A stretch of DNA of 64,000 nucleotides, from the NCBI GenBank assembly GCA_001692895.1, contig KV748182.1:3166341-3230340 (forward strand), given 5' to 3'. The notes below the pieces were generated by a model. It was not told where the DNA came from, searched no databases, and was given only the letters and a program-made list of their open reading frames with translations. The DNA comes from Cenococcum geophilum 1.58. Its lineage: Eukaryota > Ascomycota > Dothideomycetes > Gloniales > Gloniaceae. Made by a program: the position numbers and the translations under genes. Of the stretch, positions 13,684-27,113 are shown one piece after another (position 1 is the stretch's first letter; each line of letters starts with the position of its first letter).

Positions 13684-13869
13684 GATAGGTAGGCATAGAC
13701 AGGTAGGCACAGACAGGTAGGCAGATAGGTAGGTATAGACGGGTAGGTATAGACGGACGGACAGACAGGTAGGTAGGTAAGTAGGTAGGTAGGCAGGTAG
13801 GTAGGTAGGTAGGCAGGTAGGAGGCAGGTAGGTAGGCAGGTAGGCAGGTAGGTAGGTAGGTAGGTAGGT

Positions 13870-13900
<31 letters not shown>

Positions 13901-13912
13901 TAGGTAGGTAGA
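13684..13912. repeat. Tandem array 3 of D2, GGTA/GGCA tetramers
   Basis: Starts as 12-bp units (AGATAGGTAGGC) and decays into a pure run of GGTA and GGCA tetramers, with GGCA predominating near 13870-13900. Confidence 0.88.
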
Positions 13913-16900
13913 TGATTTAGAGCCTCTGCGAGAGGCTTCCCCCTTAACGCCTAAAGTAGATAGCTCTACATTTTATATAGTTATAATATAAATATATTTA
14001 AAAGTATATTATAGAAATCTATAGGAATATATAATAATTTGGTTATTATATAATATAATTATAATTTATATAGTTACATATAGTTACAATTTATACAGTT
14101 TTTACAATTCGTACAGTTTTTACAATTTATATAGTTTGCGCACTATTTATTTATAAGGTAGCATTTTACCGCAATTTGCTATTAGATGCTGCAAACTTGT
14201 TACAAAATGCGCAATTTGCTATTAGGGTGCTGTAAACTTGTTGCAAAACGTGCGTTTTGCGCAAATTGCTATCGACTATATACGTCTGCCGCGATCGTAT
14301 AGTTTGCGGCAATTTGCCGCAAACCGCAACAATGACCCTAAAAAAAAATTTCCTGATGTAGTTACTATTCCTCGTCATATAGCTCCACTGGTTCCATCCT
14401 AAACCGTACTTGTATTAACTAACTAGCTTCTTCTAACTCTTCCCCAAGTAGTTGTAATATTGTACTTAAAGCGTCCGTAACACTTCTAATATTAACGGTA
14501 TCCTTTTAGCAGCTAGATATAGATATTCTTGCGGTTAAGCTTCCTATTAAGGAAGGCCGTAATTATATCTAAGTGCTTGTACTTTAGATTGTATATAGTA
14601 ACTAGGGCTATTAGTAGCTTAAATATACTAGGTTAAATAACGCTTGCGAATATATCGCTATAGTTAATTCCTAGGCGCTACTTATTACCGCGTAATATTA
14701 GCTGTGCTTTCTATCTAAATAGGACGTTATTCTTATTAAATTTATATATAAAGACCCATTTAATAGGTAGAGCCTTAGCTCTAGGTAGAAGTTTAACAAT
14801 CTTAAATAAGATATTTATTATTTAAGACTTCTATTCCTTATCCGCCGTAGCCTTCCACTCCTTCTTAAATATTAAATTTATGGCTTTCTTCCAGTTGTGA
14901 GGTTCTAGAGGTAGTCCTTTAGTTATCCTTATTTATTAAGGCTGTAATAGAGCACTTATAAATGTATAGGCGAAGGACGGGGTAAGGTAGGTAGCCTTTA
15001 TAGCCGGCTCCTTCCTTCTGGTTTTATAGAGTACGCTATAGTTAAGCTGTAGCTTTAACTGTATATAAGTGTTTGTTATAGGTTTAGGTTCCTTATTTAA
15101 GTACTTAGTTAAAATCTATTCTAAATCCTCCTAGTAGATATTTTTTAGGGGAGTCCCTTCCTAATAGAGGTGTCCTCCTAGATTAGGAAGCTCTTGCTAG
15201 TTAAGGCCTACCTATTTATTATTAGTAAGGGGAGGTTAATTAAGCTATAGTGCGATATTATAATCGCCAGAGGCACCCCCTAACTAAAAGTCACCCCTTA
15301 ACTAAGAGGCCCAAAAGTCCTAGTCTGCATCCTATAGTAACTAAGAAGCCTTACTTCCTTTCTATAGTGACTAAGAAGCCTTACTTCTTTCCTATAGTGA
15401 CCAAGAGACCTTTAGTATAGTGTCTTTAATAGGAAGTTCCTTAAGTAGTATCTAGCAGATATTATTGTTGCTACCTTCTTCCTTACTAATTGGTATAGTA
15501 AGAAAGGTTCCTAATTTATTAAAGGTAATACTACTTAATTAAACAACCCTATTCTTATAAGGTAAATAGACGCGATATATATATAAGCCTTTATAGCTAA
15601 CCAATTGTCCTTTCTAAGCTCTTATAACGAACTTATTACCCTATTACTACTAAGGGTCTTTTTTATTAATATAGACGTAGGTGGGACAGCTATAGATCTT
15701 CCAGTTAGCGTACGTAATTGTAAAATTGGTGTTATTTAGGGTATAAGCTATTGCTTAAGCGGGCGGAGCTTTATCCTTATTAACTAATATAGGTAATATA
15801 TTAAGCCTATATACGGCTGCCTTGGCGACTTTAGGCTAGAGCTTTAGTAGTAATTAAGTCTTAATTAATATTACCTTAACCCTTTCTTTAACTAGGTAGT
15901 TGGCCTTCTCTACTATTCTATTTTAGTGTGTAGTGTATAGGGTAGAGGCCTTAGTGACTATGCCTTCGTTCTTAAAGAAATTGGTTAAGTCCTTATTAAA
16001 CCACTTAGCAGCTTTATCTAATTGGAAGCAGCCAATTGTTATCCCTATTTAAGTCTTAATTATATAGATAAACTACTTTAAGGTAAAGGCCGCGGAGCCT
16101 CTATTTAATATATAGTAGATCTATTTAAAGCGTGTTTAGTTATTAATAAATAATACCCAGTACTTCTCTCCGTAAAGGCCTTCGTGTTTTAATAGCCTAA
16201 CTATATTAATATACACCTTTTTAAATATGCAATTACTGCGTTGTTAAGGGCGTCTTAATATTTGCTTCTTGGCCTTTCCAAGGTAATAGTCCTCGCAGTA
16301 AAATGGCTTATCCTTAGTAACTATAATCCCCTTTATACTTCTAGCCAGTTAACATATCTAGTTAGGAGGAAGGTATTATAGTCTCTTATACTAAGTCTCT
16401 ATAGTAGCTTTAGTAAGCACGCCTTTCTTATAGAGGCGTAATTATGCAGTAGCTAAAGCTATTATAAAAGGAACCTTTATAGGGTTATCTACCAGTATAA
16501 ATAAATTAAGTCCGTTAATATATAGAATATAGGCTATTTCTACCTAATCTTTAACGAAGTTAATTATGTTATAAAGACTATTAAAAAAGACTCCCTTTTC
16601 TTATAAGATACTAAGCGAGATAATATTTGTAAAGAAGTTAGGATAGTAATATACTTTAGTAAATATAATTATATAGGCTAAGTAGTTAGTTTAGGTAACT
16701 ATAAGCTCAACTAATCTAATACTAATGGCCTTTATTAGGCCTCCTCCCGTCTAAATTTAGATAGGTTTAATTTCCTAATACTAAATAAACTTCCTAATGT
16801 CGTTACCTATATAAATATTTAAGCAATTATCGGCTATCTAGAAGTCCTTAATATTTATTCCTAAAGCTATAGCTACTGGCCTAATAACCTACGTAGTAAA

Positions 16901-17021
16901 GATTGATCTAGTTACCGAATTAGTAGCTTAAAAGGGGTAATTAGATGTCCCCTTAGAGGCCTTATTTATATTTAAGGCTACTCTATTACCTAAGCGTAGA
17001 GGTTATCTCTCTCTAGGTCTC

Positions 17022-17443
17022 TGTAACGGAACCTTATAGTAAGTACTACGGTGGGTTCGTTATTGGGCTAGGTATGTAGGTGAAGCAAAGTTAAGTCAAC
17101 AACGTAATAATAATTAGTGGAGTGGTTGCCTAACAAATTAACTCTAATTATATTCTGAGAATTACTACAAGAAAGGAACTATCTAGGTAGGGACTAAGGG
17201 TCCTTAAATACACAACCGTGCTCCTATAAAACCCTCCTTATACGTAATATACGTGTTATATATGTTATACATACGTTCCCTTCATATACTATGTACACTG
17301 CGTATAACATTATGTGACTTACTTACTATTCTTTGTTATATAGTTCTACCGGTTCTATCCTAGACCATACCTATATTAACTAACTAGCTTCTTCTAACTC
17401 CTCTCTAAGTAGTTATAATATTATACTTAAAGTGTCTATAACA
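17022..17443 (-). repeat. Gypsy B 3' LTR
   Basis: 422 bp, starting TGTAACGGAACC. Its partner is 24633-25054, equal in length. The visible differences are mostly transitions. Confidence 0.9.
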
Positions 17444-20400
17444 CTATTTCCCTCCTCTCTATCTTTATCCTTAAAGATTCTAAACATCTCTAAGTTGTTT
17501 ACTAGAGGTGTAATATCCGTCTAATTAATTTGGTTAATATTATTACTTATTATATCTTCTAAGGTTTCTAAACCTCCTTCTTCTTTATAAGCGCAGTATT
17601 ATACTCGCACTATTGCTAGCATACTATCGCTTAATAAGATTATGCCATCTTCGTGTTCTTATTATGCGAAAGAGGGGTTAGTTTATATTACGTTGGCGAG
17701 TCCTTCCTCCTAGTAACCCTCTTTATGTTTAGAGTGCACTAAAGCAAATATTTATTTATCTTGTAATATTCGCTCTATCTCTAACGCTAAATATATACGT
17801 CCTATCTTTCTTAATAGTCTTTAAGTTCCCTAAGTAATTTGTTATAGGGTCTCGCGTTTAGACTACTGCTATAAAACTTAATGGTGAACTATTATAGGCT
17901 CTTACTAAGCTTAAACGTTTTCGCGATACGGAACAGAAGGCCCTAGATACTCGCATCGTGGCGTCTGCCCGTCTTCTTCGTCTTAAGAAAGTGCGTAAAA
18001 AGGTTTATTCTAAAAAGTAGAAACTTATGGAATAAGGTCTACAGGAACTTAGTAATAAGAGAACCAACTCTCTTCCTGTAGTAAAGGGAACAACTCTAAG
18101 TAGTTTAGCAGTCGCTCTTCCTAGGTCCCCCTTAGGTGACTCATTTTTTAATAATCCTTCTTTATTAATGTTGCCTGACCTCTTCTCTTCCGATACTCCT
18201 ATACCTTTCCTATAGCATTCTTTAAATTCTTTAGTGGCTTCTAGGTAGTCTCATTATAGCCTATCCACTTAACTTTGTACTATATTTTATTGTTAACGTC
18301 CTTATAACTAACGATCTTTAAAACTTACTATTCGTCTTCTTCTTATCCTTTATACGTGTCTGCTTTATAGACTGGTGGCTTAATATCTCTATATGCTGGC
18401 TCTAGTATCGCAATGTGCTATATAGGGTAAATCTTCATCTTAGCTAGTAGGTTTAACTTAAATGTAACCAATAAAATTTTTTACGTAATTTCGAAAGGTC
18501 CTAGTCTGACATAGTCCAACTTCTTACTTAGTCGTCGACTCTTAAAATTTTTGTATAGTAGCCACACTTTATCTCCCTCCTTAAGATCTGGTCCTTTAGA
18601 TCTTTTAGCGTTATAGTATTTCTTTATTTTCTGCTATACTACCTTAGCTGTCTTTATAAGGTCTATATAAAGATTTATTAAAATCTCTATTCTTTACTTA
18701 GCTTTGCTACTTATCTTCTTTACTTAATATAGTAATAATAATGTTCTTAGCTTATATCCATAATTCGCCTTAAATAGTGACGTGCCTATTCCTTCTTGTG
18801 GTGTTGTATTATATATAAACTATATAACTAGTAATAGCGATACCTAATTATTTTATGCGTAATTAATATAGTGCCTTAAATACTGCTCTAGTGTCTAATT
18901 TAATCTTTCTGTTTAACTGTCTGTCTACGGATAATATACAGTAGAAGTTGCTGCTTAAACTCCTTACTCCGCTAAAAATACCTCCTAGAATACTGCTACG
19001 AATCTTAAATCTCTATCCAATATAATTTTGCTTAGTGCTCTATATCTTATAAATACTTCCTTAACATAGATTTTAGCGATATCTTCCGCTAATATTTCTT
19101 CTGTATATGCTATAAAGTATCCCTACTTTATAAGCTTGTCTACTATTACTAAAATCGCGTTATAATCTTATTTAGTAATAGGGTCTCTTAATTTTAGCAA
19201 CTTAATAATAAAGTCCTATAATATAACCTCCTATAGTCTCTCTGGTATTTTAATAGGTTGTAGCCCTCCGTATAGCTTATGCCTTATTAGTTTATTTCTT
19301 TAGCAATCTGGACACTCCTTAGTGACCTTTCTGGCTATCCTTTAGATTCTATTAATAATATACTCCTCCTAGAGTCTTAACACTAAGCCCATAGCTCCGT
19401 TATGCCCTTAAGTTAGTCCTTTATAGAAATCTTCCATAAATTACTCTGCTATACTTTTTGGGATATACTTAGCTTCTTAGGTTTCGTATATATCCGACTA
19501 TAGATCTTCTAGTTATACTTCTAGAATTCTTTATACCTAAAAGCTTTCTAGTGTCTTGTAGACTTTCTCTAACTTATTTTCTTAAGTTACTATAATCTTT
19601 AGGTGATTATACCTAATTAATCCATCTGTATCCTTTCGCAGTAAAGCCCCTAATGGCTTCTCGTTATTTTGCAGTTTAGCTTTTCTACTTAGAGCATCTG
19701 CTTATACGTTTTCTGTACCCTTAGTATACTAAATCTCGAAATGGTATTCCGTAAGCATCTCTGCCCATCTAACCTATCTTTAGTTAAGTTCCTTCGTTAT
19801 TAGGAATCCTATTAGGTTCTTATAATCCATCCTAACCATAAATAGTTTCTCTATACCTTGTAAGAATGCTCTCTATTTCTTTAGTACTGTAACTATACCT
19901 AACAACTCCTTATTATAGATATCGTAGTTTAGCTCTAGTGGTGTTATCTTCCAACTATAGTATACCACTAGGTGCCATCTATCCTTATATTTTTATAGAA
20001 AGTATACTCCTAGTATAAAGTCTAATATATCCGTTTCTATAACCGTTTCTAGTCCTAGTTAATAGATCTTAAGAACTAGCTTCTAGGTAAATAACCTTTT
20101 AACTTCCTTAAACAGTTCTTATTATTCCTTTCCCTATACCTATAGTTCTTCTTTCTTTATTAACCGCGTAAATAGCTTAATATCTTTTAACTATTGCGCT
20201 ATAAACCTTTTATAGTAATTATAAAACCCTAAAAACGATCTTAACTGCGTAACGTTCTCTAGTTCTTGCCAATTCACTATAGCCTTAATCTTCTTTAGAT
20301 TTATACTAAGTTGGCCTAGTTTAATAATAAATCTAACAAAATTGGTCTTCCTGGTAAAGAACTCGCATTTTTTAATTACTACTAGCATCTGTTCTTCTTA

Positions 20401-23400
20401 TAGTCTCTCTAAAACCTATTTAACGTGTTTTCTATATTCTTCCTTAGTTATTAAGTAGATAATAATATTGTTAAGATATACTATAACAAAATTCATCTAA
20501 GTATTCTCTTAATACATTGTTAATACGCTTCTAAAACGTTACTGGTGCGTTTATAAGCCCAAATTATATAATTAATGGTTTATATAGTCCTTCCTTTAAC
20601 CTAAAGGCTGCCTTTTATTTNTTGCCTTCCTTAATCCTAATCTAATAGTACGCCNATCTTANATCTATCTTNATAAAGATTTNCGNATTACNNATCCTAT
20701 CTTAGATTTTACTAATTAAGGGTAAAGGATACCTATCCTTCCTAGTGATGCTGTTTAACTATCTATAGTCGATATACAGCCTTAGTTTGCTATTTTTCTT
20801 TAGTACGAACAGTACTAGATAACCTACTAATAACTGCGATGGTCTAATATATCCTTTTCGTAAGTTTTCTTAGATAAACTCTTTAAGTGCTCTACCTTCC
20901 TCCTTAGTAAGCTTATAGATTAGAAAGAACTTTAGACTTATTCCCTCTTCTAATTCTATTTTATAGTCCCATACTATATACTCTAACAGCTTTTCGCTTT
21001 CTGGTAACTATAACTTTTTGCTATATTTATAGTATCTCTTTAGTATATAACTTAATCCTTAATTGGTTTCTTTATATATTACTCTAACCTAGTACTATAC
21101 TATCTTAGTTTATTGTTGCATTTTACGGCGTTAAGTATTCCTAATATTAACCTAACCTATAATCCAATTAATTTTTAGATTGTATTCCTATAACTAAGGC
21201 ATTCCTAACACTACCTTATTATTCCCCAATAGTAATATGTCGAAAGACATCTTAACTAGTCTTCCTTTAATAGTTAGCTGAATAGGTCCTATTTTAAGGT
21301 TAATAATGCCTCCTCTATAGGTTATCAGATCTCCTAAAATTATTACTAATAGGTAAGGGTATTCCTTCTATCTGTGTAGTAACCCTATTCTTTTAACTAC
21401 TATTAGCGAGATATAGTTCCTTATTACTCTACTATCTATTAATGCCTTAAACTGCTGATCTTGCCACTTAACTTATAAATTTAGGTGTTGTTCTTAAATT
21501 CCTTTAAGGGTCTAAGGCTCTACTACTAGTTCCCTCTAGTCCTATAGGCCTTTACTTTTCCTAACTATTAGCTGCTTAATCCTATTTATACTTAGTCCAA
21601 CTTAGGCTAATACTTAGTTCGCTTTTTTTCTTTAATATACTATAGATAGGTATTCTCTAGATATTCCCACCATTATTATCTATCTAGGCATTCTTCCGTA
21701 AGAAATCTTCCTAGTTAAAGTATTAAGTCCCCTTATTCTTAAACTTCTACTAAGTGCTAACTATGCATATACTTAACGTTTTAATATTTCGCCTCGTCCG
21801 TCATCTAATATATTCTTATTAGATACTTTCGGTTTTTGTCCTTTAGTGCTCTATATATATTACACGCATTATCTATATATACTATCCACAATAGTGTATA
21901 ATATGCTTAATGTCTTAGGTTAACTCTCGGCTCGTCTTTATCCTTAAGTTTAAACCTTTCTTATATTAATCTAAGCATCGCAACTTCGTTTACAGGTACT
22001 AAGATTTATCTTTTACTTCTCCAGTCCTCTAATTACTCCTCTAGATCCTTTAACGTTATAATTAAGGCTTCCTTAATATAAGTTATAGCCTTCTTTATAA
22101 TTGGGTAGTTTTGGACTACTTTTTCGTCTAACTATATATAGAAATCTTCCCACTCGTCATTATACCTTTATCTATACCACTTTTAGTACAGCTACTTAAG
22201 TATATACGGTCTATCCGTAAGAAAGTATCTTCTTATTACTACGTTATAACAACCTTTAGTGTGTCGTTCCTTAAACCTAGTTAGAATCCCTAGATCCTCT
22301 TCTTGTTTTAGTTTAGTAAGCCACTTAGCTCTTAGTATACCTACTTTCAGCCTATTAGTAATTCTTTATACTAGCGCTCTATCCTTTATACGTCCTAATA
22401 TACTAAATCTCTTATTTAGTTTCTATTCTTACTATAAGGTAATTCTTACTCTAAATTCCTCTATAGTTTCTTTTCTTTCTTATCTTATAAGTGGATCCTT
22501 AAAGTTTTCTTACTTCTTAATCGCGGTATTAAACTTTTAATCTTTAGGCTGAATACTATATTTTCCTAGTAAGTCCTCTAGGTCTATATGTCTATCTCCT
22601 AATTTAACTACTGTTTATATTGCAGATTCTCTAATCTATAGCGAAGCTGCTTACTTCCTACCTATAGATATCCTTATTTATTCTCTAAATTCTTAACCCC
22701 TTAGATTCTTTAATCCTAAGCTGACTTCTAACTTAAGTTTAGCTCCCGCCTTAGTCTAACTAGGCGTCTATAGTATTCTTATCTCATCTTAAGAGTCTTA
22801 AATCTCACTTATCTCGTCTTAAGAGTCTTATACCTATAGGAAACTCTGTCCTAAGCTTATTCGTATATTTCTAAACTAAGCTACTGCCCTACTTTATCGG
22901 TTTTCGTCCGTTATAGGTCCTTAGGTATACCTTATCTTGTCTTAAGAATCTTAGTTGTCTTTTATCTCATCTTAAGAATCTTAAGCCTTTGGCTTTTTGC
23001 CTTTATTAAGTAGTAAGCTAGCACTAGCAGTTATCTACTTACTTAATTGTCTTTAAATATTATTTCTTCTGTCTTATAAAGCGATGGATACTATATCCAA
23101 TGGTATTATAATGCCCGTTACTAAACCTTGCTCTATAGCGGTCTCAGTCTCTACTTCTATTACGTTATTAAGGTTTAGATACCCCTAGTTAGTTCCTTTA
23201 CTGTCCTTATCGCTGTTAATTAATAAGTACTCTAACTCCATTATTATTATTACTAATTATTGTCCGTATATTGCTGTAATATCTTAATCTAGCTTATAGA
23301 GTTAATCTTATTCTTTATCTAACTCTTAAGTCCCTTTAAGTTCTCTTAACTCTAGTTCTTATAGCCAATAGCTTATGCTATACTTAGCGTCTTTATAAAT

Positions 23401-24632
23401 TTGGCATGCGTTATTATAACAAAACGCGAAACTTCTAATTAAATACTCTTTTATTCCTTATAGTATACTATTATCCCTCTATACGTATATATCTTCTACT
23501 ATTAATTTAGTTCCCTTTATTATATAGTAACTCTAACTATCTTTATAATCCCTCGCAAAATAACCTTATTTCCCGCAATTTATATAAGCTCCATCTTTAA
23601 ACTACTAACTCTGCTATAGGGTCCGCCTAAATATCTTTTGCTAATAAGATCCCTGGTTTAGCCTATGCTCCTTAGTCCTATAATTACTAGATCCTTAACC
23701 TCTAGGTTTCTATAGTTTCTTACTCTATCTCTTATAGGTTTCTTTAGTACTACTTAGGTCCATTAGCTCTACGCCATACTATAGTTTCTAACTTAGCTTT
23801 TATCGTTGCGTGCTCTGCGCCTTATATAACTATAGAACTCTATCCTAACCTTTCTTAGCCTACTCCCTTTAGAAGATCCTATTATTAATTTTAATCGCCT
23901 AATTAATTAATTCCCTTAGGGTGTCCATATCTTCTATTAAAATAATTACGTCCTGGACTTTAGCCTTAAGTCCTTGTTTATACTATACTATAAGCGCCTT
24001 ATTATTCTATTTAACCTATATAGTAAGTATTTAAAACTATATCGTATACTTAATTGCTAAAGTTTACTATATTAGGTCCTAAAGCTTTCTCTTTGCTATA
24101 GTTATTGCTTCTAGGTCCCTAAATATCTATATTAATTATTCCGCGAATCCTACTTAGCTAGAAAACACAAATCGTACCTTTTAATTAGTAGTAGTTATTC
24201 CGTTAGTCTATATTTCCGTTAAGTAGGGTTTAAACTATTTAAGTGCCCATCCTATTAGAAATAGTCCTATATAGGCTATCTAATCCATTATTATAGCTAA
24301 CTTAGCCCCTTCTTGCATAACTTTAAAATACATTTACGTTAGAAATCCTTTAAGCTTCGATCTCTCTCCTAAGAATTATTTAATTAAAGATAACTTAACC
24401 TTTACTACTCCAATTCTATTAAGTCTTTCTTTAAGTATTTAGTTGTTTTTGTTTAACCTATTAACAATTTCCTGTAACTACCTAACCGTGACTGGTTGTA
24501 AGTTAGTATCTTGCATACTTGTATTTCCACTTAACCTTAAAGTGGTTGCTGCCGTTAACGGCGTCGTGGTGGCTACTTTTAGTGGCATGTTATTTAACTT
24601 CTATATTTATTACTATAACTAGGTAGTAATTA

Positions 24633-25054
24633 TATAACGGAACCTTGTAGTAAGTACTACAGTAGGTTTATTATTAGGCTAGGTATATAGATAAAGCAAA
24701 GTTAAGTTAATAACGTAATAATAACTGGTGGAGTAGTTGCCCAATAGATTAACTCTAATTGTATTCTAAGAATTACTATAAGGAAGGAACTATCTAGGTA
24801 GGGACTAAGGGTCCTTAAATATATAACCGTGCTCCTATAAAATCCTCCTTATATGTAATATATATATTATACATATTATACGTACGTTCCCTTCGTACAC
24901 TGCGTACACTGCGTACAACATTATATAACTCGCTTACCATTCTTTATTATATGGTTCTACCAGTTCCATCCTAGACCGTGCCTATATTAACCAACTAGCT
25001 TCTTTTAACTCCTCTCCGAGTAGTCGTAACATTGTACTTAAAGCGTCCGTAACA
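24633..25054 (-). repeat. Gypsy B 5' LTR
   Basis: 422 bp ending GCGTCCGTAACA, which reads TGTTACGGACGC at the start of the element on the minus strand. Confidence 0.9.
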
Positions 25055-26217
25055 GTCTCTACTATTCGGGCCTTAAATAGGCGTACTTTATTTAATAATT
25101 TTCCTTACCACCTAGATAACCTAGCTTATACTATCCGTACTTATTTAAAGCATCCTTAGTAGGGCCTTAATTGCCTAATAAGGCACTATAGCTGGCTCCC
25201 CTACTACCTCTACCTTAACTATTGCCGTAACTATAGCTATTACTACGTCCTTAACCAGAGTTACCTAGTGGCTTATTAACTAAGGCGAAGCTTTTAAGTA
25301 AGTCCTTTCGCCAAGCCTTATTGGTAAGGTTAGCGATTAATTAGACTAGTATAATCGTGTAGCCGTTGCGAATCTTATTACATTAGATTTAAGCCCATAT
25401 AGGGAAGTATTCGTTAACAGCGTTAATAAATTAATAGTTAATAATCTTATTATCTAGGGCAAGCTTTACCTGCTTAACTCCTTAAACCGCTTCTTAGTAA
25501 CGGCTTAAGAAAGTAGTAACCGCTTAGTCTAATTAAAAACGGAGCTTAATAAAAGTCTCCTATATATTAGCCTTATAGATTAAGCCATAGGCCTTAAACG
25601 TCTACTTAAGGTAATTAATGTAGTCCTTTGCCGTCTGCTTGTATTCTAAGGCAGTAAGGATCTTATTATTGATTGTACTAAGGATAACTAAATAGACTTT
25701 GCCGTCTTTCTTACTGTACTGTTTAAACTCCTTATTATACTTATAGGAGAGTGCCTTATTGGCTAAGCGAATTAAATTATTAGTATCTATAATAATTTAA
25801 GACCTCTTAAGGATCTCGTCTCGCTCCTCCTTATTAGCGTCCTTTAGTACTTAATTAATAGATATCGTAGGTTTTTCTTCCTAGAGCTTTAGGTAGAGGG
25901 GTGGGCCTATATCTTCCTAAATAATATACAGAAGGCCCTCACCACGTAGGTACGTGCTGAGCTGCGTCTAATATTGGGTCTAATTTAAACCGTCTTTCTT
26001 AAGGCGTTAAATGCCTGGGTAGTCTTTACCCATAGCGACGCGTAAATAAATGAATTTGACGCGTAAATACACGAACTTAACGCGTAGATTTGATAATAAG
26101 AAATGATACAGAGCAGTAAGGAATAACCTAGCACGGGTGTAGTAACCCTTAATGCAACCTATGGTAAGGTGTCAATCTTCTGACGTTGCAGCTTGGTAGC
26201 AACGAGTGCTTATAACC

Positions 26218-26421
26218 TGATAAACTGAATAATATTAAATGAATGAATGAAGCTATAGAATCTGTCTATAAGGAATATAGGCCTTAATATAGGCCTATAT
26301 CTATGGGGTCCAGGGTGACTACTACGGATACCGAAGTAGTTGCTGCGGAGACTGAATAAGAAGGGACTCTGCTTATGTAAGCAGGAGACGCATGTGGAGG
26401 ACTCCTCTAGTACTATCGTTA
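26218..26421 (-). repeat. Copia 5' LTR
   Basis: 204 bp, partner of 443-646. Immediately inside it on the minus strand is GGTTATAAGCACTCGTTGC, placed where a primer binding site is expected. It may match an internal part of a tRNA, as Copia elements often use, but I cannot test that here. Confidence 0.85.
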
Positions 26422-27113
26422 GGATTAACCCTACTTGTCGCGCGGATATAGACCGTCTTAGTGCCCTACACATCCTGCCCCCCGTAGGGCCTTAATATTC
26501 CACCTCTTATGACCTGGCAACCGGCTTTGCGTTCTTATTGCGTAGATCTGATCGTCTAGCTACGGCGCGTATAGGAGGCTTAATAAAGTTCTAGTGACAG
26601 AGCCGCATGTAGGTGGGCTTTGTAGTCGATTTAGAAATCACCTAAAGAATATTTAATATATATAAATTAGTTAAATTAAGCTGAATATTAAGCCTCTCTG
26701 CAGCCTTAATTATATGCACAAGATTTATACCTAATATGCGTGAAATCTACGTGCACTATGTATTAAAAACCACTGTATTTTATGTATAAAGTCTACGGAT
26801 AAGACAGCCCATTTTATATTTAAATTTAGTTCTATATATACTAAAAATCTACCTAATATATACACAAACTTAATCCAAAATGCATTAATTTTAGATGCAT
26901 ATTATAGAGCGTAGAGACCGTAGGGTTCGCGGGAGGTACTATAATACCAGGAAACGCGCTAAGATAGCAGGGCGACGTCTTCTTGAACTTACTAACTGAC
27001 GACAGGGACGTTATACAATAAGGGGCGTTTAACGTGGAAATGGGTTAGTTATCTCACGGTTTTACACGTTGGGTTGGGCGCAAAAATCGGGGATCNGCAT
27101 GCCAAGGATTCTA

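Larger units (their letters stand above)
11967..14358. mobile_element. Non-autonomous DNA element D2 with the same three tandem arrays
   Basis: A 2,392-bp insertion in the right LTR of Gypsy A. Removing it and one TA restores an LTR of exactly the partner length. Ends are CATTAGGAAA on the left and the complement of CATCAGGAAA on the right, flanked by TA on both sides. Inside are a left-end palindrome (11970-12201), a 12-bp array, a 20-bp array and a tetramer array in the same order as in D1, then an A/T-rich stretch with repeated GCAATTTGC-type hairpins before the right end. No transposase is visible. The TA duplication would suit a Tc1/mariner-like partner, but the termini do not let me assign a family. 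Confidence 0.78.
2173..14482 (-). mobile_element. Gypsy LTR retroelement A, broken fossil, carries two DNA-element insertions
   Basis: The left LTR is 2173-2597 (425 bp). The right LTR is 11664-11966 plus 14361-14482, which also sums to 425 bp once the insertion between is removed. The 5-bp duplication CTTCT is perfect (2168-2172 and 14483-14487). The element reads on the minus strand: gag about 9750-11650 with a recognisable CCHC zinc-knuckle region near 10590-10620, then protease/reverse transcriptase (core near 5600-5950), RNase H, integrase and a possible chromodomain near 3420-3560. Net length is about 7.9 kb. It is broken many times over by RIP-type transitions. Confidence 0.9.
11664..14482 (-). 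repeat. Gypsy A 5' LTR, interrupted by a DNA element at 11967-14358
   Basis: Two pieces, 11664-11966 and 14361-14482, add up to exactly the 425 bp of the partner LTR at 2173-2597. The break point carries a TA duplication (11965-11966 and 14359-14360). Confidence 0.88.
17022..25054 (-). mobile_element. Gypsy LTR retroelement B, broken fossil
   Basis: Two 422-bp LTRs (17022-17443 and 24633-25054) are flanked by a perfect 5-bp duplication GTCTC (17017-17021 and 25055-25059). It reads on the minus strand: gag about 22650-24620 with a zinc-knuckle region near 23555-23585, then protease, reverse transcriptase (core about 20440-20800, with the typical FLGFYNYYKRFI segment still readable near 20195-20240), RNase H, integrase and the 3' end. 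At 8,033 bp it is close to the net size of Gypsy A and is clearly related to it. It is broken many times. Ambiguous bases lie in its reverse transcriptase region. Confidence 0.92.
443..26421 (-). mobile_element. Ty1/Copia LTR retroelement, broken fossil, split by two Gypsy elements
   Basis: Two 204-bp direct repeats (443-646 and 26218-26421) differ at about nine positions, all transitions. They are flanked by GAATT (438-442) and GGATT (26422-26426), a 5-bp duplication with one transition. The element reads on the minus strand: gag-like region about 25060-26180, integrase about 15500-16900, reverse transcriptase and RNase H about 650-2172 and 14488-15300. A polypurine stretch AGGGGG lies just inside the left LTR. 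Without the inserted Gypsy elements it is about 5.6 kb, a normal Copia length. It is heavily degraded by many RIP-type transitions and looks old. Confidence 0.88.

Noticed and set aside
7846-13912. Regularly spaced repeats that might suggest CRISPR
   Set aside because: Units are directly adjacent with no unique spacers, and the host is a fungus; these are tandem arrays inside DNA elements.
22259-22540. 93-codon plus-strand frame in Gypsy B
   Set aside because: Antisense to the element's coding direction; chance open frame in AT-rich DNA.
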